This document shows, piece by piece, positions 31,401 to 41,900 of a stretch of DNA of 64,000 nucleotides; the first letter of the stretch is position 1, and every line of letters begins with the position of its first letter. The notes beneath the pieces were generated by a model. It did no database searches. It saw only the letters and a list, made by a program, of their open reading frames with translations, and was not told the DNA's origin. A program made the translations under genes and the position numbers. The stretch comes from Tribonema minus (Eukaryota > Sar > Xanthophyceae > Tribonematales > Tribonemataceae). The stretch spans positions 273,736 to 337,735 of the forward strand of contig JAFCMP010000073.1 of NCBI GenBank assembly GCA_017506865.1, written 5' to 3'.

Positions 31401-32115
31401 CCCGTTTGAGGCGGCAGTGCTCAGCCATCGCAGCCATCTATTTTTGTAGAAGTACATACACAGTGACAAAAATGTACTTCGAAGTATGCTCCAGAGTACA
31501 CGTACTTACCTACTTACCCATGCGCCGCGGCCGCCGCCGCAGGCCGTCGGCATCGCAACAGCAGACGCCACGGGGCGCCTCGGCGAGTGCAACGCGCGCT
31601 TCGAGGAGGCGTCCGCATTCACGCGCGCGGAGCTGCGGTCACACACGCTGCGCACGCTCGCAGCGCCGGCGTATCTGCCGCGCATCGCCAAGCTGCTGCG
31701 CGCAGTTGCTGCCGCCGCTGCCGCAGCTCCCGCGCCGCCCGCCGACAGCGGCGGCAGCAGCAGCGGCGGCAGCAGCAGCGGCGGCAGCAGCAGCGACGGC
31801 AGCGGCGGCGGCAGCAGCGGCGGCGGCAGCCCACCGCCGCCAGATGTGCACATAGAGATGGACCGCAAGGGCGGCGGGCGCGTGGCGGTTACGCTCGTGG
31901 CAGTTACGGATTCGCGCGGCCGGCCCGCGTACATCCAGTGCCTCGTGCGCCCCGGCGCGGTGGCGGCGGCGGCGGCGGCGGTGGCGCCGCTGCCGTCGCC
32001 GCAGTGGGGGTGCCTGGGGGGAGTGCTGCTGCAGGGGGGGGTGGCGGGGGGGCGGGGGGAGCAGGGGCCCCTGCTCGCGGCAGGGGGTATGCCGGTGACT
32101 GCGGGGGGGCAGTAG
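28428..32115 (+). CDS. bHLH-PAS transcription factor
   Basis: Predicted nuclear DNA-binding regulator of 688 residues in two exons, 28428-29921 and 31543-32115, joined in phase 0 (donor gtgagt, acceptor ccgccgcag). The first 370 residues are Ser/Pro/Gln-rich with a short polyglutamine at about 29384-29405. The bHLH lies at about residues 378-440: HRNAREQVRSAQISEQIAAL, a loop, then SRHGLLADVAAYIHALQRRT; the basic part keeps the N.RE..R pattern. The intron falls inside the PAS domain, between AMAFQAIFSQA and AVGIATADATGRLGECN; the PAS body continues to PRIAKLLRAV, is interrupted by a Gly/Ser tract, and resumes as GGRVAVTLVAVTDSRGRP. A TAG ends the frame. bHLH-PAS factors occur in animals and in some algae such as diatoms. 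The start is the first ATG after the divergent promoter. Confidence 0.85.
30381..30835. mobile_element. MITE with 25-bp perfect terminal inverted repeats and TA target duplication
   Basis: The element begins cagggggggtcacgatataa and continues gagcg; its right end is the exact reverse complement over 25 bases. TA flanks both sides (30379-30380 and 30836-30837). Further inverted and direct copies of the ataagagcggtc word occur inside both arms, so the RNA or single strand could fold extensively. It lies in the bHLH-PAS intron and holds TTAGGG-like sequence at its centre. TA duplication and CAGGGG ends suggest a Tc1/mariner/pogo-type parent. Confidence 0.9.
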
Positions 32116-34424
32116 CGTAGGGAGGACATTGGGGGTGGGGGGGGGTACTGCAGTGGATTATTGTCTGGGTATAGGAGGTGCTGCATGCTTCTTGTTTGGT
32201 GCCCTGGCGTCCACGTGTGAATACGCTGCCGAGGCAGCGCGCGCCACACGTGGTAGTGCTCAGCAGGGGCTGCTGTTCGTTGCTAATCATTACGATGCGG
32301 GGGATGGCTGGTGTGTGACAGCGAGGGGGATTTGAGGGAGGGTGTGTGTGGGGAGGGGGGGGGTGGGGGCTTTGCATATGATTAGATGCGGCTTTGCAGG
32401 CTGTTTAGATGCGCGTTTCGGCACGCGCAGGCACCAACCAGGTGGCCGAGTTTGGCACATACGTCTCTTCTCTGTAAGAACAATTTGCTTGAGTCGTACA
32501 TGCATGCTTTATTCTTAGTTGCGTGGTAGATCGGGTGGCTGGACACGCAGCAGCAGCACGGCTCAACAGCCGCAGTAACCACTGGCCATCAGCCGTGGGG
32601 GGGCAGTTGAAGTTGAGCATGCGACTTCCAATTGTAACATATCTACACTTCAAGCTGCGTCTGCGATGATGATGCGACCTGCTCGGTCAGTGTCAGTTTT
32701 TTTTGTGTGCATCTGTCATCGGTTTTGTCTTGTTGGTGTGGCTCATGTAAACATGACTCGGTGGTAGTGCTGTTGTTCTGCGGACCATGTCACTCTCTCC
32801 AAGGCATGCCCTTTTCTTTCAGATGAGGTTGATCGCCAGCTGATGCAGCTAGAGTGCAATGTGCTTGAATGGTTGCTACTGTAGGTATGATACTTGATGA
32901 TCTTCTTGCCAAAATTGTTCAAAATGATGAGTTGATGCGGGCGGGATTTGTGTGAGCTTCAGTACATGTCATCCGCACGTAGTGCTTGCGATTATTCGCA
33001 GTAGCCTCGTGCATCTGTGCATACCTTAGGCAATCCGCCATGCGGGAAGTCCAGCACTCTCCAGACATGTGTTGATCATGTGCAAGCCAATGCAGTGCCG
33101 TTCTCAACCAAGGACTGACATTCTGCATTCACAGTCCATTGGCGTCGCATGCAGCAACTTGCGCCCATGGCCAGCGACATGCACAAGCCAGAAAGTGCGA
33201 CCTTGTCTCTCCTGCCGCCCGGTGGGCATGTCATTGCTCCGCAGGGCATGCAAGCTCACTGTGCACGCTTGTTTGCTGTGCAGTGCCCTCAATGTGGGTG
33301 ATTTATGCCGTTGGCATCCAGCGAACTTCAAGTTGCGCCCCTGGCCAGCCACAAGATCATTTAAAGCAAGCATGAGGGAAGTACGACTTTGGTGCTCCTG
33401 CCGCCCTGTGGGCATGTCATTGCTGCACAACCGAACTGTGCATGATTGTTTGCTGTGTAGTTACTCAATGGCGGCGACTTATGCAATGCCGAGGAATGAT
33501 ACAAAGCCACGCCATGGTCTATTTTGTCATCATGATAGTTCAACTTGCGTCAATGTTTTGCATTGAAATCATCACTGGTCAGTTCCAGCCAGCCAGACAA
33601 CTTTTTCAGTTCAAGGTGATGTCAACTTGCTTTCGTAGCTCACCAGTGATGAACTTATATGCAGGATGCAGATCTATGTTGGCAAGACACTCAACGTGCA
33701 TGCCAGGACGCAGGACATTGATGTGTTACTAACGGAGTTCTGCTTGAGAGTACACAGTAACAACATAGTATTTAGACTACATAGTGCACATGCAATGCAC
33801 TGTTGCGTGCTGTGTTACGTAGTGGCAACCCCTGCCAGCTGCCCGGCAGTCCCGCCAACAAGTCGACGCTCGATGCAAGTCGGGCCAGCGCCATCAGCTC
33901 AAGCCTGCGGTTGACAGCAGCCATGATCGACATGTAGTCAAACATGTGCCCTCAGGGAAAGGTCCAGCCACATGATGGGTCCGTTACTGCTCGCTGGACC
34001 CTCGAACTAGATTCAAAATTTTTGGCGTTGTGCATGTCTCCGAGCGTCGTGTGTCGCGCTCCTCATTGACCGGCCAGCAATCCAGCCAAGTGGCGACGGC
34101 GAGCCAAGCATAAGCCTTCAGGATGTTGCTTTGCTTCAGCAACTTGACAGCAAGCACACACGTGCACACGCGTCGATCAGCCATCATCCGGTCAATTGAA
34201 AAATTGACCCTCAACGGAAGTTGGTTAACGTTTCTGCTGACTTTCCTCAACGTGCGCGGGGCGCGCAGAAGATACGGAACTTGCACACGGAGAGAGAGAG
34301 ACACACAGACGCGACTGTTAGGACAGTAAGCGACAGCGCAGTGACAGCACTCGCCTCCCTGCAGCATCAGCAGACAACACCGCGCCTCTCGCACAAACCC
34401 AAAGGCGAGAGCACGCAGATCATC
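32116..34424. other. Long region without a recognised gene
   Basis: Contains the 3' flank of the bHLH-PAS gene with G-rich runs at about 32128-32148 and 32345-32370, and a two-copy direct repeat at 33.15-33.47 kb. No convincing coding exon was found on either strand. Confidence 0.4.
33150..33470. repeat. Diverged two-copy direct repeat, spacing about 175 bp
   Basis: Both copies run from an acttgcgccc..ggccagc block through cctgccgccc and gtgggcatgtcattgct to tgtttgctgtg. The copies carry indels and many substitutions. Confidence 0.75.
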
Positions 34425-35123
34425 ATGTCATCCGCCTCGATGGTCAGCCTGAGGCGCTTTCGGAAGGCGCAGCACCAACAGCAGCGCGAGAGGCGCCAGC
34501 ACAAGTCGCTGCACTTCAGCTGGCCCGCGGGCTGGATCTGCGCCAGCCAACAAGTTCAGCCCCCTGACGAGTTGCTGTTGACGGCTAAGCAGAAGCAGCC
34601 AAGGCGCAAGGGCAAGGCAGTAAAGTTTTGCGAGCGCGTCCGAGTAATACTCATACCCGCGAAGGAGGAGGTAGAGCACGAGCGGGTGTGGTGGACCTCA
34701 CAGGAGCTGCACGGCTTCAGGTGCAAGTTTTACAAAAGCATCAAAGTGTTCAAGCCACACCAGGAGCCAAGATCCGCGGCCACAACGTTTGACCTGTCGG
34801 AAGACGACTACCTCCTTGAACAGCTCTCCATCTGCAGCCCGACTCCGTGCTCGTTCGGCGACGCCATCACGGCAGCTCCGTCCAGTGTCCGCGCGTCCGT
34901 GCGCTCCGCAGTCGCTGCCTCCGGTGCTGCCGCGCGCACAGGCTTCTGGTCCCTGTCGCAACGCAAGAGAGGCAGCAGAGCGGCGCACAGCAGCGAGGCG
35001 GTCACCTCCTTCTCCGATCTCTCCAATTTTGACTTAATGGACTTCGGCGACTTTGCCTCCATGCCGTCGCCCGCCCCCTCCCCGCTGCATCAGCAGCAGC
35101 TGTCGCATCGCTGCAGCCTGTGA
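34425..35123 (+). CDS. Small protein with a VRVILIP...WW motif, unrecognised
   Basis: Single-exon frame of 232 residues from the ATG at 34425 to TGA. The N-terminal third is basic (RRFRKAQHQQQRERRQHKS). A central block, KAVKFCERVRVILIPAKEE then ERVWWTSQELHGFRCKF, matches the form of a short conserved element (aliphatic strand, IP, acidic run, WW, acidic, F) that I recall from many uncharacterised algal and oomycete proteins. The C-terminus is Ser-rich and acidic (SFSDLSNFDLMDFGDF). The frame is open further upstream but without a better ATG. Function unknown. Confidence 0.6.
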   Translation: MSSASMVSLRRFRKAQHQQQRERRQHKSLHFSWPAGWICASQQVQPPDELLLTAKQKQPRRKGKAVKFCERVRVILIPAKEEVEHERVWWTSQELHGFRCKFYKSIKVFKPHQEPRSAATTFDLSEDDYLLEQLSICSPTPCSFGDAITAAPSSVRASVRSAVAASGAAARTGFWSLSQRKRGSRAAHSSEAVTSFSDLSNFDLMDFGDFASMPSPAPSPLHQQQLSHRCSL

Positions 35124-36600
35124 CGGGGGGGGGAGGGGTGGGTGCGAGTCCCGCTGGCGTTAAGACCCGCCCTTTGTTGATGCCTGTGTGCGTGCGGGTG
35201 CGCGTGTCCCGAGGATAGCGTTGTTTGCCGTTCGGGCCCGAGAGATGGATGGTTACACTAGCATGCGAAGATCTGCTTCACAGCTTTTCATGCACTGTGG
35301 GGGAAGGTGGTCCCGCCGAGCGATTCCTACTACAAGTTGAAGTTGAACTGGCGTGTTTTGCGTTGGAAGTTTGTCGTCGATACCGCCGTACTCCTAACGA
35401 TGTGCGCATGGCTCCATTCCAAGGCGAGTACATGTGACCCTAGCCTGTTCTGCTGTGCGGATGGCCGAGAAAGTCGTCCTATGTGTGCACATATCGGTCG
35501 GTTCCCCCAACCAAGTTTACAGTCATTCTCTTCATTACAGAGAGAGAGGTGATGCTGCGCGTCTGTTCCAGCCAGCTCTTTCAATACAACACCTTGTAAC
35601 CACAAGTCCAACTTCGCAGATGACATGGCTGCACTACACCTGTGTCCTTTCTCTCTGTCGGTGCATCTGCTGCGATGTCCTGCTTGCGTGCCTGAGCCGT
35701 GCTGCAGTCCTGCCGACTGGGCGCGACAATGCCCCTACATGCGCATGATGATGACCAGATTTTGCATGCATGTCACCTGCTTAAAGTTCCAACGGCACAC
35801 TGTATAGTGCGACAGTTCTGCAAAACTTGCACGTTGAAAGTGTCTGCAAGCCCTGACCACTGGACCAGCATGGCAATGGCCGCATTGATGATATTGAGCG
35901 CATTTTGACTCGCTATACATGCATTATGAGAGCACTGCTGCGATATGAATGATTTGTTGGTGACATCAGACTCACGACAGATTGTTGGCGCTGACATACA
36001 CGCGGGTCTGCTAGGTGTCAAGTGCCCCAGTTGTTTGGCATACTATGAGTTGAAGCTGCTGTGTGTGCATTTCATTTGCGCTTGTGCAGACACTTCATCG
36101 CTCCTCTTCGCGGCCTTTTGAGAGTTGATGATTCCAGTGCTGGTGCAGCGCTAACATTTCTGGGTGGCTGCACCATATGGTTGTTGATCGTATTGTCATG
36201 TCACAATGCTGTTGGCCTTGCAGAGATAATCTCAACAAATGCAGAGTGAGCACCACACAAAACTGACGACAGGTTATACTTCAACACACACACCTTTGCT
36301 GTGGTAAATATTGACAGTATGTATCCTATATGCTGCCAAAGCATTGCAGGGCAGCAAACACCAACTGTTACACAAACTGCACGCACATTACCCATGCAGC
36401 AAGTGCAATCATTGAGCACACCTCGCATGCATTGCAGCAGCTTGCAACAACGCATGCCGCAGCGCAGCAATTCAGTGTCAGCCATCTTCGACTTGCATGC
36501 GCCGCCCTTCCCTCCACAATTGCTGTGTCACACACTCACTGCCTGCATGCGCTGCTTAGTCTTTCCAGCCACACATCGACCCGCGGCAACGCGCAGCTGT
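35124..36600. other. Region without a recognised gene
   Basis: A G-run follows the stop of the preceding gene at about 35124-35137. No exon-like frame or mobile-element hallmark seen. Confidence 0.4.
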
Positions 36601-38470
36601 AGTACCAGAGCATCATGTAGCACCCCGCAAATAACTTCGCGAGACTCTGTCCGCGCTGCTGGCGGTGCGCTCAAACGCCGCCTGCGCCAGCGCTCCCCCG
36701 CTGCCCCACTCCTCGCCGCCCGCAGCATGTACACCATAAAATGTACACCATGAGCGTGAACTCATTGGCAACGGCGCTGTCGCGGCGCTCTGCGCGCGTG
36801 TTCTCCAGCGCGGAAAGCGCTTGAAGTGCCGCCAGGTGCCCCACCGGGTATGCGCGAGCTATGGGCCCACGGGCTGCAGCGCCGCGCGCCACACGCGCTG
36901 CTGCGTTCCGCACGCAGCGCTCAGCAGCGCCGCGCGCATCTCGGTGGCATCTGCGCCGTCTGCGAAGTGCGCGCGCGCCGAGCACGATCCGGCGGCAGCT
37001 GCTGCGCGGTGATTGCCTCGGCGCGCCGTTCGGCGCTGAGGGCGCGCGCTGCCGGGAGGTGTGGCGGCAGCAGGCCATGCATGAGCAACAGAGTGTACGG
37101 GTGCTGCGTGAGGAACGGCGCTCGGCGCAGCGCCCCTGGCTTGGACTTCCGATATTTTTCATCAGCTTTTTGAGCACATTAGGCATGAACGAGGCGGACT
37201 GCGGAGGCGGCAGCGGCGGCGGCGGCGGCAGCGGCGTGCGCGGCGGCGGCAGCAGCCGCAGAAGTGCGTGCAAAACCGCGGCGCTGTCGCCATGTCCCCC
37301 ATGACGTGGCGCACAAGCTGCTGCACGTATGATTAAGTGCGGGCAGGCAGCCGAGCACCTGGCACTTCACGATCGGCTGCGAATTGCAGCGCCGCGGCGC
37401 GCATGCAACGTGTGAGCGCCTCCAGCGGCGCCGTTGGTATGCGCGACAGCAGCTCCTGCAGCGCCGCGTCTGTTTTGCATGCACGCACGCCAGGATGCGC
37501 AGGGCTCTGCTGCTGCCGTGTCCGCGCACATGACGCTGACCATTGCCGATACCACTACACTTTTCTCTGTCGCCGTGCCGCGGCGCGCTCGCACCAGCGC
37601 ATCCAGTGCCCTGCCCGGGCCGTCAGCGCCACCCGGGCTTCCACGTCAGTGGCACCATCGCAATATCAATGCTCTGCCGCCTCCACGTCCGCAGCTGCTG
37701 CTGCCGCTGCCGCCGGCATCTCCGCCGCCGTCGCAGCAGAGCAACCGAGGCTGCATACTCGCTGGCACCGCGCCGCGCGGAGCGCGCGCACGAGGCGGTG
37801 CAGCGGCCTGGCGTTGAAAAACGGCAGATGTGCTCGAGGCGCAGCAGACAGGCAGCGAGCGCCGTTGCGGCATCCTGCGTTGTTTCTTTCAATGCGCTCA
37901 ACATTAGCCCACTGGGCTGTGGCTGGATGGCAGCAGCAGCGGCGGCAGCGGTCACGGCAGCGGCGGCCCGCACAAACGCGCCGCCAGCAGCAGCGTCGGT
38001 GCTGCTGGCGGCTCCAGCTTGTGCTGAGGTGTCTGCAGCAGCTGCTGTTGTGACCGCACGAAGACATGCTGGCGCGCCTCCTCCAAGTGTCCGCCAGCCG
38101 CAGCTGCGCATCCTCGTGGCGTCGACAGTCAGTGGTATCGTGTATAATGAGAGGAGGGTCGGCGGCGATCACCATAGTAGCAAATGCGGTGCTGGCCTCC
38201 GAGTGCCGGTGTTGCGCAGCGAGCGCCGCGTTGCATCACACGTGCGCATTGAACAGCGATGGCGTGTACATGGTGGCGCCCGCCTCATACCGAAGCGCTG
38301 CATCGGCGCTGCCCTTGCGCAGCTGAATGGGATGCTCATGTGTGCGCCGATCTCGCTGGCTTCCAGGGCGCGATGTGGCATATCCGCATTGCAGATGCTC
38401 GACAATGCCTGGAACCTTGAGCTGGCGGACGTCATGGTCCCAAACGCCATCGTAGCGCCAGCTCTGCATT
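36600..38470 (-). pseudogene. Coding-like helical-repeat (ARM/HEAT-like) remnant with frame breaks
   Basis: The minus strand shows stretches of protein-like, Ala/Leu-rich helical sequence that hop between frames without splice sites: ALSSICNADMPHRALEASE, then AALRYEAGATMYTPSLF, DAATALAACLLRLEHICRF, ALDALVRARRGTATEKSVVV and DAALQELLSRIPTAPLEALT. In-frame TGA codons occur between them. The pattern resembles degenerate armadillo or HEAT repeats. It could be a pseudogene or a real gene with sequencing indels. Family assignment is weak. Confidence 0.35.
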
Positions 38471-38935
38471 AACTCCGATCAATGCTGGGCGATGTCACAG
38501 CTCGCTCAGCCGCATCTCCATCGAAAGCTATTTCTGAACCCTCTCATGGTCAAGAACTTACTAAGCACTTTGTGGTGACTCTGGCTTGAGCAGTGAGCTG
38601 AGAAAGCTTGCGCACATGTTGCAGATTCCTCCCTGATATGGAGTGCCAAACACCACTGCAGCGTGTCCTTACCAGGAGCAGCACGTGCTTCATCCGCGTC
38701 AACCACGTGTGCTCACATCTCCGCGCGCCGTTGCCGATACAATGGGAGGGCAGACACAGAGGCAAACCAGTCGAAGTTCGCACCTGCTTCACCACTCCAC
38801 CACCACCACTACAACACCACCACAACAAAAACAACCGTTTCACGAACTGAAACCGTAGAAGTTTGACTGCTGCATCTGCAGATTGATCTGGTGACGAAGC
38901 TGTGTCTGCAACATTGGTGCCAACATCTGGCTGCG

Positions 38936-41900
38936 ATGCTGCGCTTCAGCAGCGAGAGTCCCGAGGAAAAACGGGAGAAACAAAAGGCCTACCATCACAG
39001 GCTGGATGAGCAAGTCCAGGAGCAAAAGCTGAGACAGGTGTGCATGATTCGGTGCACCGCTTCTTGTAGCTGTGCGCTAACGCTTGTTCCTCGGTGAGCA
39101 GATGCCGTGCCTCATCTTAAAGGAGGATTGCGTGATGAACGAGCGCAGTGCAGACGCCTCTGAACTTGAGTTGTTCTGCGCTGAAACAGTAATTGTAATT
39201 CGTGGTGTCATGCACGTTCGTGAAGGCCCGTAAGCGTTGAAATGAGTCGATAAAGTGATGATGACTGGTGAGTACATAGAGTGAATAAAGCCGTGCAACC
39301 ACCTGTTGTTGGTGTCAACTTCGTGCTGCCGGTGGCCATGAGTCTGGAGCTGAAATATTTACCTGGTGGCACTGTTTGACTCGTGGCCAATGACTGCAGC
39401 AGCGGCGACCACGGTTATTGGTGGAAGGCACTTGCGGCTAACCATCCCTTGTCACCTAGAGCTCAACGATCTCGATCTTTTTGATTCGTTTTTCATTCCT
39501 CCACTCGACGGCGTCAACACACGGGTTTGGTTTAGGCCTGTATGCTGATGCAATGCTGCTCTGACAGCTATGTGCTGGTGCATGCGTGCTCTATGCCTAA
39601 GTTAAAACATATTGCATCACCACGGCTGCAGAAAACACATAGAGTTCACTGCCCTGGCGACTGATGGTGTTTAATGGGAGGCAGCTCATATATAAATAGC
39701 ACCAATATCACAGCGTCTTATCTGCTGTGCAATACGCTCTCTTGGTTACCCTGAATGTTTCTTTGACATCGATGCCTCAAGTGACAGCCTTCATGAGGTG
39801 CCAGCAGGGCCATGTGATCTTTGCCTGACCATAGGAGTGCTACATTTGCCAGCGTTGCAGGGTAAAAAGTGTGCGTTTGGCGGCCTTGCGTTGCGGCTGC
39901 TCTCCAACCTCTGCAAATGGCAACCTCATAGAGTCTATCAGCCTTAAACTGACACAACGTCAAGCGCACACGCAGCGATGTCACAGTCCCCGGTCATGCG
40001 GCATTGCAGATGGAGGAAAGTTCTGGGCCCAGGCAGGTACAGTTCCTGCAGGCGCGTCCCCCGAGTCACTTTCCAGCTGTGTCACCGCCCTACGGCGTCA
40101 GCGCCAGCAGCGCAGCCAAAGCGGCTGGCTTGACGGCGCAGGCAAGTGCAACTTCATCTTCAACTCATAGACCTGATGAGGGGTGTCGCGCTGTTGAAGA
40201 TCTCAACCATCAAACTCAACATTGAAGTACTGCTGGTGAAGCGCTCAACACTGAAGCAGCATTAAAAAGTGCAGTAGCCAGTGCAGTTGCAATCGCACCT
40301 GGAAGATGATGAGCAGCTTCATGTTGTGCAACTTTACAGGGCATGCCAATGATGTGCTTGGTCATCCGCGTACACGTGATCTGTGAGAAGATTTTGAGAT
40401 TTTTCAGGATGGTGCACGGCCCTCAACTGCCGCTCTGCGTGCCAGCGCTGACGGCGGCGGCACACGTCGACAACGTGTGTGGACATTCGCAGCCGCGCTG
40501 CTGACGCCGCTATGAACGCGCGGACTTACACGCTGCGCCGGCGCTCACAGTGGCTGTACATATATACCTACCTACCAATGCATGAGCACTGCTGACGGCG
40601 GCCGCACGTGTCGACACCAACGAACATGTCAGTGTCAATGCATTCACGGGCGCGCTGCTGATGCCGCCATGAACTTGCACACCGACACGCCGTGCCAGCG
40701 CTGGCAGTGGCTGTTCATACCTACCCACCAACGCATGAGCACTGCAGACCGCCAACACTGACCGCGCTTTTGTCCCCCATGCCCCCCTCCTTACCAATGC
40801 ATGAGCACTTGAGACCGCCAACACTGACTGCGCTTCTGTCCCCCATCCCCCCCCTTGCCCCTCCCCCCAAAACGCAAACAGCCCCCCTCCAGCACGGGCC
40901 GCACGCGCCAGCGCAGCCCCCAGCCCTCCCCCTACCAGAGCCGCTCCCCCATACCCCTCTCCATACTGCTAGACGAAGCAGGCCCCGACACCACCGCCGC
41001 CGCCGCTGCCTACGCCAACGGCGGCGGCGCCTACGCTAATGGCGGCGCCTATGCTAATGGCGGCGGCGGCGGCGGCGGCGGCACCGTTGCGGCGGAGGTG
41101 GCGGCGGCGCTGTGGGGAGAGCTGCAGCGGCTGGCGCGGAACGCGGAGGCAGAGGCGGCGCGGCGGCGGCAGCTGGAGGGCGCGGTGGGCGCGGCGCGCG
41201 ACGCGGCGGCGGCGGCACGCGCGGAGGCGGCGGCGGCGGGCGCGGCGGCGCTCGCGCAGCAGCGCGACGCGATGGCCGGGCTGGAGGGCGAGGTGTGCGT
41301 GAACTTTAATTTTGAAGTCATACATACTTCAGTTTTGAACTCATGCTGTTCAGTGCTGTGAATGTGGTAGTCTGGTGTTGCGTCGGGGCGACAGTGGAGA
41401 CGGCGGCGGCGGGTGCGTCAGCGGCGGCGCAGCAGCGCGACACGATGGCGGGGCTGGAGAGTGAGGTGCGTGTGAACTTCAGGTTCGAAGTTGTGCTTTA
41501 TTTCTGAAGTGATGCTGTTCATCAGTGCTGTGCACTCGGCAGTCTGGTGTGGCGGCAGGGCAAGCACGGAGGCGGCGGCGGCGGGCGCCGGCGCAGTGGT
41601 GCGGCAGCACGACGCAATGGCCGTGGCTAGAGCGTGACGCGTGCATGCTTCAAAGCTGAATTAGTACTTCGAAGTACCTCAAATTTGATTCACCAACACT
41701 TCACAGCGCTGTGGATCTGGCGGTCTGTTGGTTGGTCGACGGGGGCAGCCGCAGTGACTGCAGGCACAGAGCACATAGAGTCTGCGGGCTGCAGAACACA
41801 GCACTCGCTCGAAGCCGCAATACGACAAGCCGCTTCCAAAAGCGGGTTCCGAAATTCCCTGCTGCCGATAGTGGCGCTGCCACTGGTTCCAGCGCACCAG

